A stretch of 7,623 bases of DNA from Spirochaetales bacterium (GTDB lineage Bacteria > Spirochaetota > Spirochaetia > DSM-27196 > PWMO01): the NCBI GenBank assembly GCA_007123465.1, contig SKLB01000370.1, positions 1-7,623 on the forward strand, written 5' to 3'. A program made the translations under genes and the position numbers. Positions within the stretch are counted from its first letter, which is position 1, and the number at the start of each line of letters is the position of its first letter. Shown one piece after another: positions 6,726 through 7,623 of the stretch. The notes under the pieces were generated by a model that was given only the letters and a program-made list of their open reading frames with translations, was not told the DNA's origin and did no database searches.

Positions 6726-6798
6726 GGGGGATTAGCTCAGTTGGTAGAGCGATTGGTTCGCAATCAATAGGTCAGGGGTTCAACTCCCCTATCCTCCA
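6726..6798 (+). tRNA. tRNA-Ala (anticodon CGC)
   Basis: The 73 bases fold as a full cloverleaf. The acceptor stem GGGGGAT (6726-6732) pairs with ATCCTCC (6791-6797), giving the G3-U70 wobble pair that marks alanine tRNAs. The D arm is GCTC-AGTTGGTA-GAGC. The anticodon stem ATTGG/TCAAT encloses loop TTCGCAA, with anticodon CGC at 6759-6761 reading GCG. The T arm is AGGGG-TTCAACT-CCCCT, and the discriminator base is A (6798). The CCA end is not encoded (TTC follows), so CCA must be added after transcription. GCG is frequent in the genes of this window, which fits having this reader. It ends 35 nt before pheS with no terminator between them. Confidence 0.96.
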
Positions 6799-6818
6799 TT
6801 CCGCTATAGCACCATCCG

Positions 6819-6824
6819 CAGGAG
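6819..6824 (+). promoter_or_regulatory. Ribosome binding site of pheS
   Basis: CAGGAG sits 9 nt before the ATG at 6834, a good Shine-Dalgarno that fixes the pheS start. Confidence 0.75.
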
Positions 6825-6833
6825 CATTAAACA

Positions 6834-7623
6834 ATGAGCGCTGATGACATCCTCAAGAGCCTTCACCCGTTGGAAGTGAGGGTGCTGCTGCATTACGGCA
6901 GCAATGACATCTTTGATACACATCGCATTCAGGAGGACGTCGGGCTCAACCTCGGGCAGTGCAACCAGGCGGTCAGTTGGCTGGCTGCCAAGGAACTGAT
7001 TTCCGAACACGAGCGTGTTCACCGCACGGTCTACGAAATCACCGAGCTTGGCGAACGACTGGCCGCCGACGGTACGCCGGAGGAACGGATCCTGGCGCAC
7101 GTGAGCGATCACGGTCCGGCTCCGCTGCCGCATATAGCTTCGGCGCTCGGGCTCGAGAATCGCGATGTCGGCTCGGCGTTCGGTGCGCTGTCCAAAGAAG
7201 GCGTGCTGCAGATGAACCCCGAGAAGCAGGTGTCGGTTGCTGCAGGCAAGCCCAGCGAACGCATGCAGCAGGTGCGGGCGTTGCTCGAGCGTGCACGCGG
7301 CGGTAAGGAGATTGCCGCCGACCGCTTGTCGGCAACCGAGCAGGAGGCGATGGCCGGTATCAGCAAGAAACGCGGTAGCGCCGGTGCACCGTTTCGTGTG
7401 ATAGAGCGCGATGAGGTCACTTACCGGATAACCGACGCCGGGCTCGAAGCGCAGGAACGCCTTCAGGCTGCCGGCATTACCGGTCAGGAGATCGGTGCGC
7501 TGACGCCGCAGATGCTCAAAGACGGCAGCTGGCGCGGCGCGAGTTTCCGCGCCTACAATATCCAGGTGCCGCCCACGCGCATGGTGCCCGGCCATCGCAA
7601 TCCCTACTGCGAGTATCTTGACC
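6834..7623 (+). CDS. pheS: Phenylalanyl-tRNA synthetase alpha subunit, archaeal/eukaryotic type (3' end cut off)
   Basis: The first 263 codons are in the window with no stop; the catalytic core lies beyond the right edge. PheS pairs with PheT to charge tRNA-Phe in the cytoplasm. The N-terminal part holds winged-helix-type tRNA-binding domains: residues about 8-78 (LHPLEVRVLLHYG; LGQCNQAVSWLAAKELI; TVYEITELGERL), a second unit at about 83-135, and a further segment near 165-210 (FRVIERDEVTYRITDAGLEAQERL). The stretch LTPQMLKDGSWRGASFRAYN (223-242), followed by a P..GH.NP motif (247-257), is typical of archaeal and eukaryotic PheRS alpha chains; the usual bacterial alpha subunit has a coiled coil at the N-terminus instead. 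Spirochaetes are known to carry this archaeal-type PheRS, acquired by transfer. The downstream gene would be expected to be pheT, but is not visible. Confidence 0.93.
   Translation, partial: MSADDILKSLHPLEVRVLLHYGSNDIFDTHRIQEDVGLNLGQCNQAVSWLAAKELISEHERVHRTVYEITELGERLAADGTPEERILAHVSDHGPAPLPHIASALGLENRDVGSAFGALSKEGVLQMNPEKQVSVAAGKPSERMQQVRALLERARGGKEIAADRLSATEQEAMAGISKKRGSAGAPFRVIERDEVTYRITDAGLEAQERLQAAGITGQEIGALTPQMLKDGSWRGASFRAYNIQVPPTRMVPGHRNPYCEYLD

Noticed and set aside
6799..6833. T-box or attenuator in front of pheS
   Set aside because: Only 35 nt separate the tRNA from the ATG, too short for a T-box, and no hairpin with a T-run is seen.
6804..7595. A 263-codon minus-strand frame opposite pheS
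   Set aside because: The plus-strand frame encodes recognisable PheRS alpha sequence with a good ribosome binding site; the minus-strand product has no recognisable motif.
1..7623. CRISPR array, insertion sequence, prophage or attachment site (including at the tRNA 3' end)
   Set aside because: No direct repeats with spacers, no transposase or integrase motif, and no duplicated tRNA 3' end were seen on reading.

Overview
The window looks like a chromosomal segment of a GC-rich free-living spirochaete. This is an inference from three things: a PheRS alpha subunit of the archaeal/eukaryotic type, which is a known peculiarity of spirochaetes; the high-GC codon use; and the gene set, which is a uvrC, a LamG/FN3 surface-type protein, a large TPR protein, an HDOD protein and a metallo-beta-lactamase-fold hydrolase. 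No mobile element, CRISPR array or phage gene was seen. No stretch longer than about 90 bp lacks a gene.

Layout. At the left edge the first 37 codons of uvrC run leftward out of the window (1-113, minus). Only 15 bp away, a divergent four-gene, same-strand block starts. It holds an exported protein with LamG-like and fibronectin type III domains (129-1646), a 944-residue TPR protein that overlaps it by the ATGA motif (1643-4477), an HDOD signalling protein (4484-5353), and an MBL-fold hydrolase with a GTG start (5370-6287). The gaps are -4, 6 and 16 bp and a ribosome binding site lies before each downstream gene, so this is very probably one operon. A small lipoprotein with a BamE/SmpA-like segment (6293-6637, minus) converges on it with only 5 bp between the stop codons.

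Across a short divergent intergenic region, a tRNA-Ala with anticodon CGC (6726-6798) precedes pheS by 35 nt. pheS (6834 to the window end) is truncated by the right edge. The tRNA and pheS are probably co-transcribed from a promoter in front of the tRNA.

How the parts may work together: uvrC (repair), tRNA-Ala and pheS (translation) are housekeeping genes. The four-gene block is less easily named. One member is exported, while the other three look cytoplasmic: a scaffold (TPR), a signalling or output domain (HDOD) and a hydrolase (MBL). A signalling or envelope-related module is possible, but the sequence does not show a substrate. A recurring oddity is that transcription-unit-leading genes (uvrC, the LamG/FN3 gene, the lipoprotein) lack a visible Shine-Dalgarno, while genes inside units have good ones. 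This suggests leaderless or very short-leader mRNAs.
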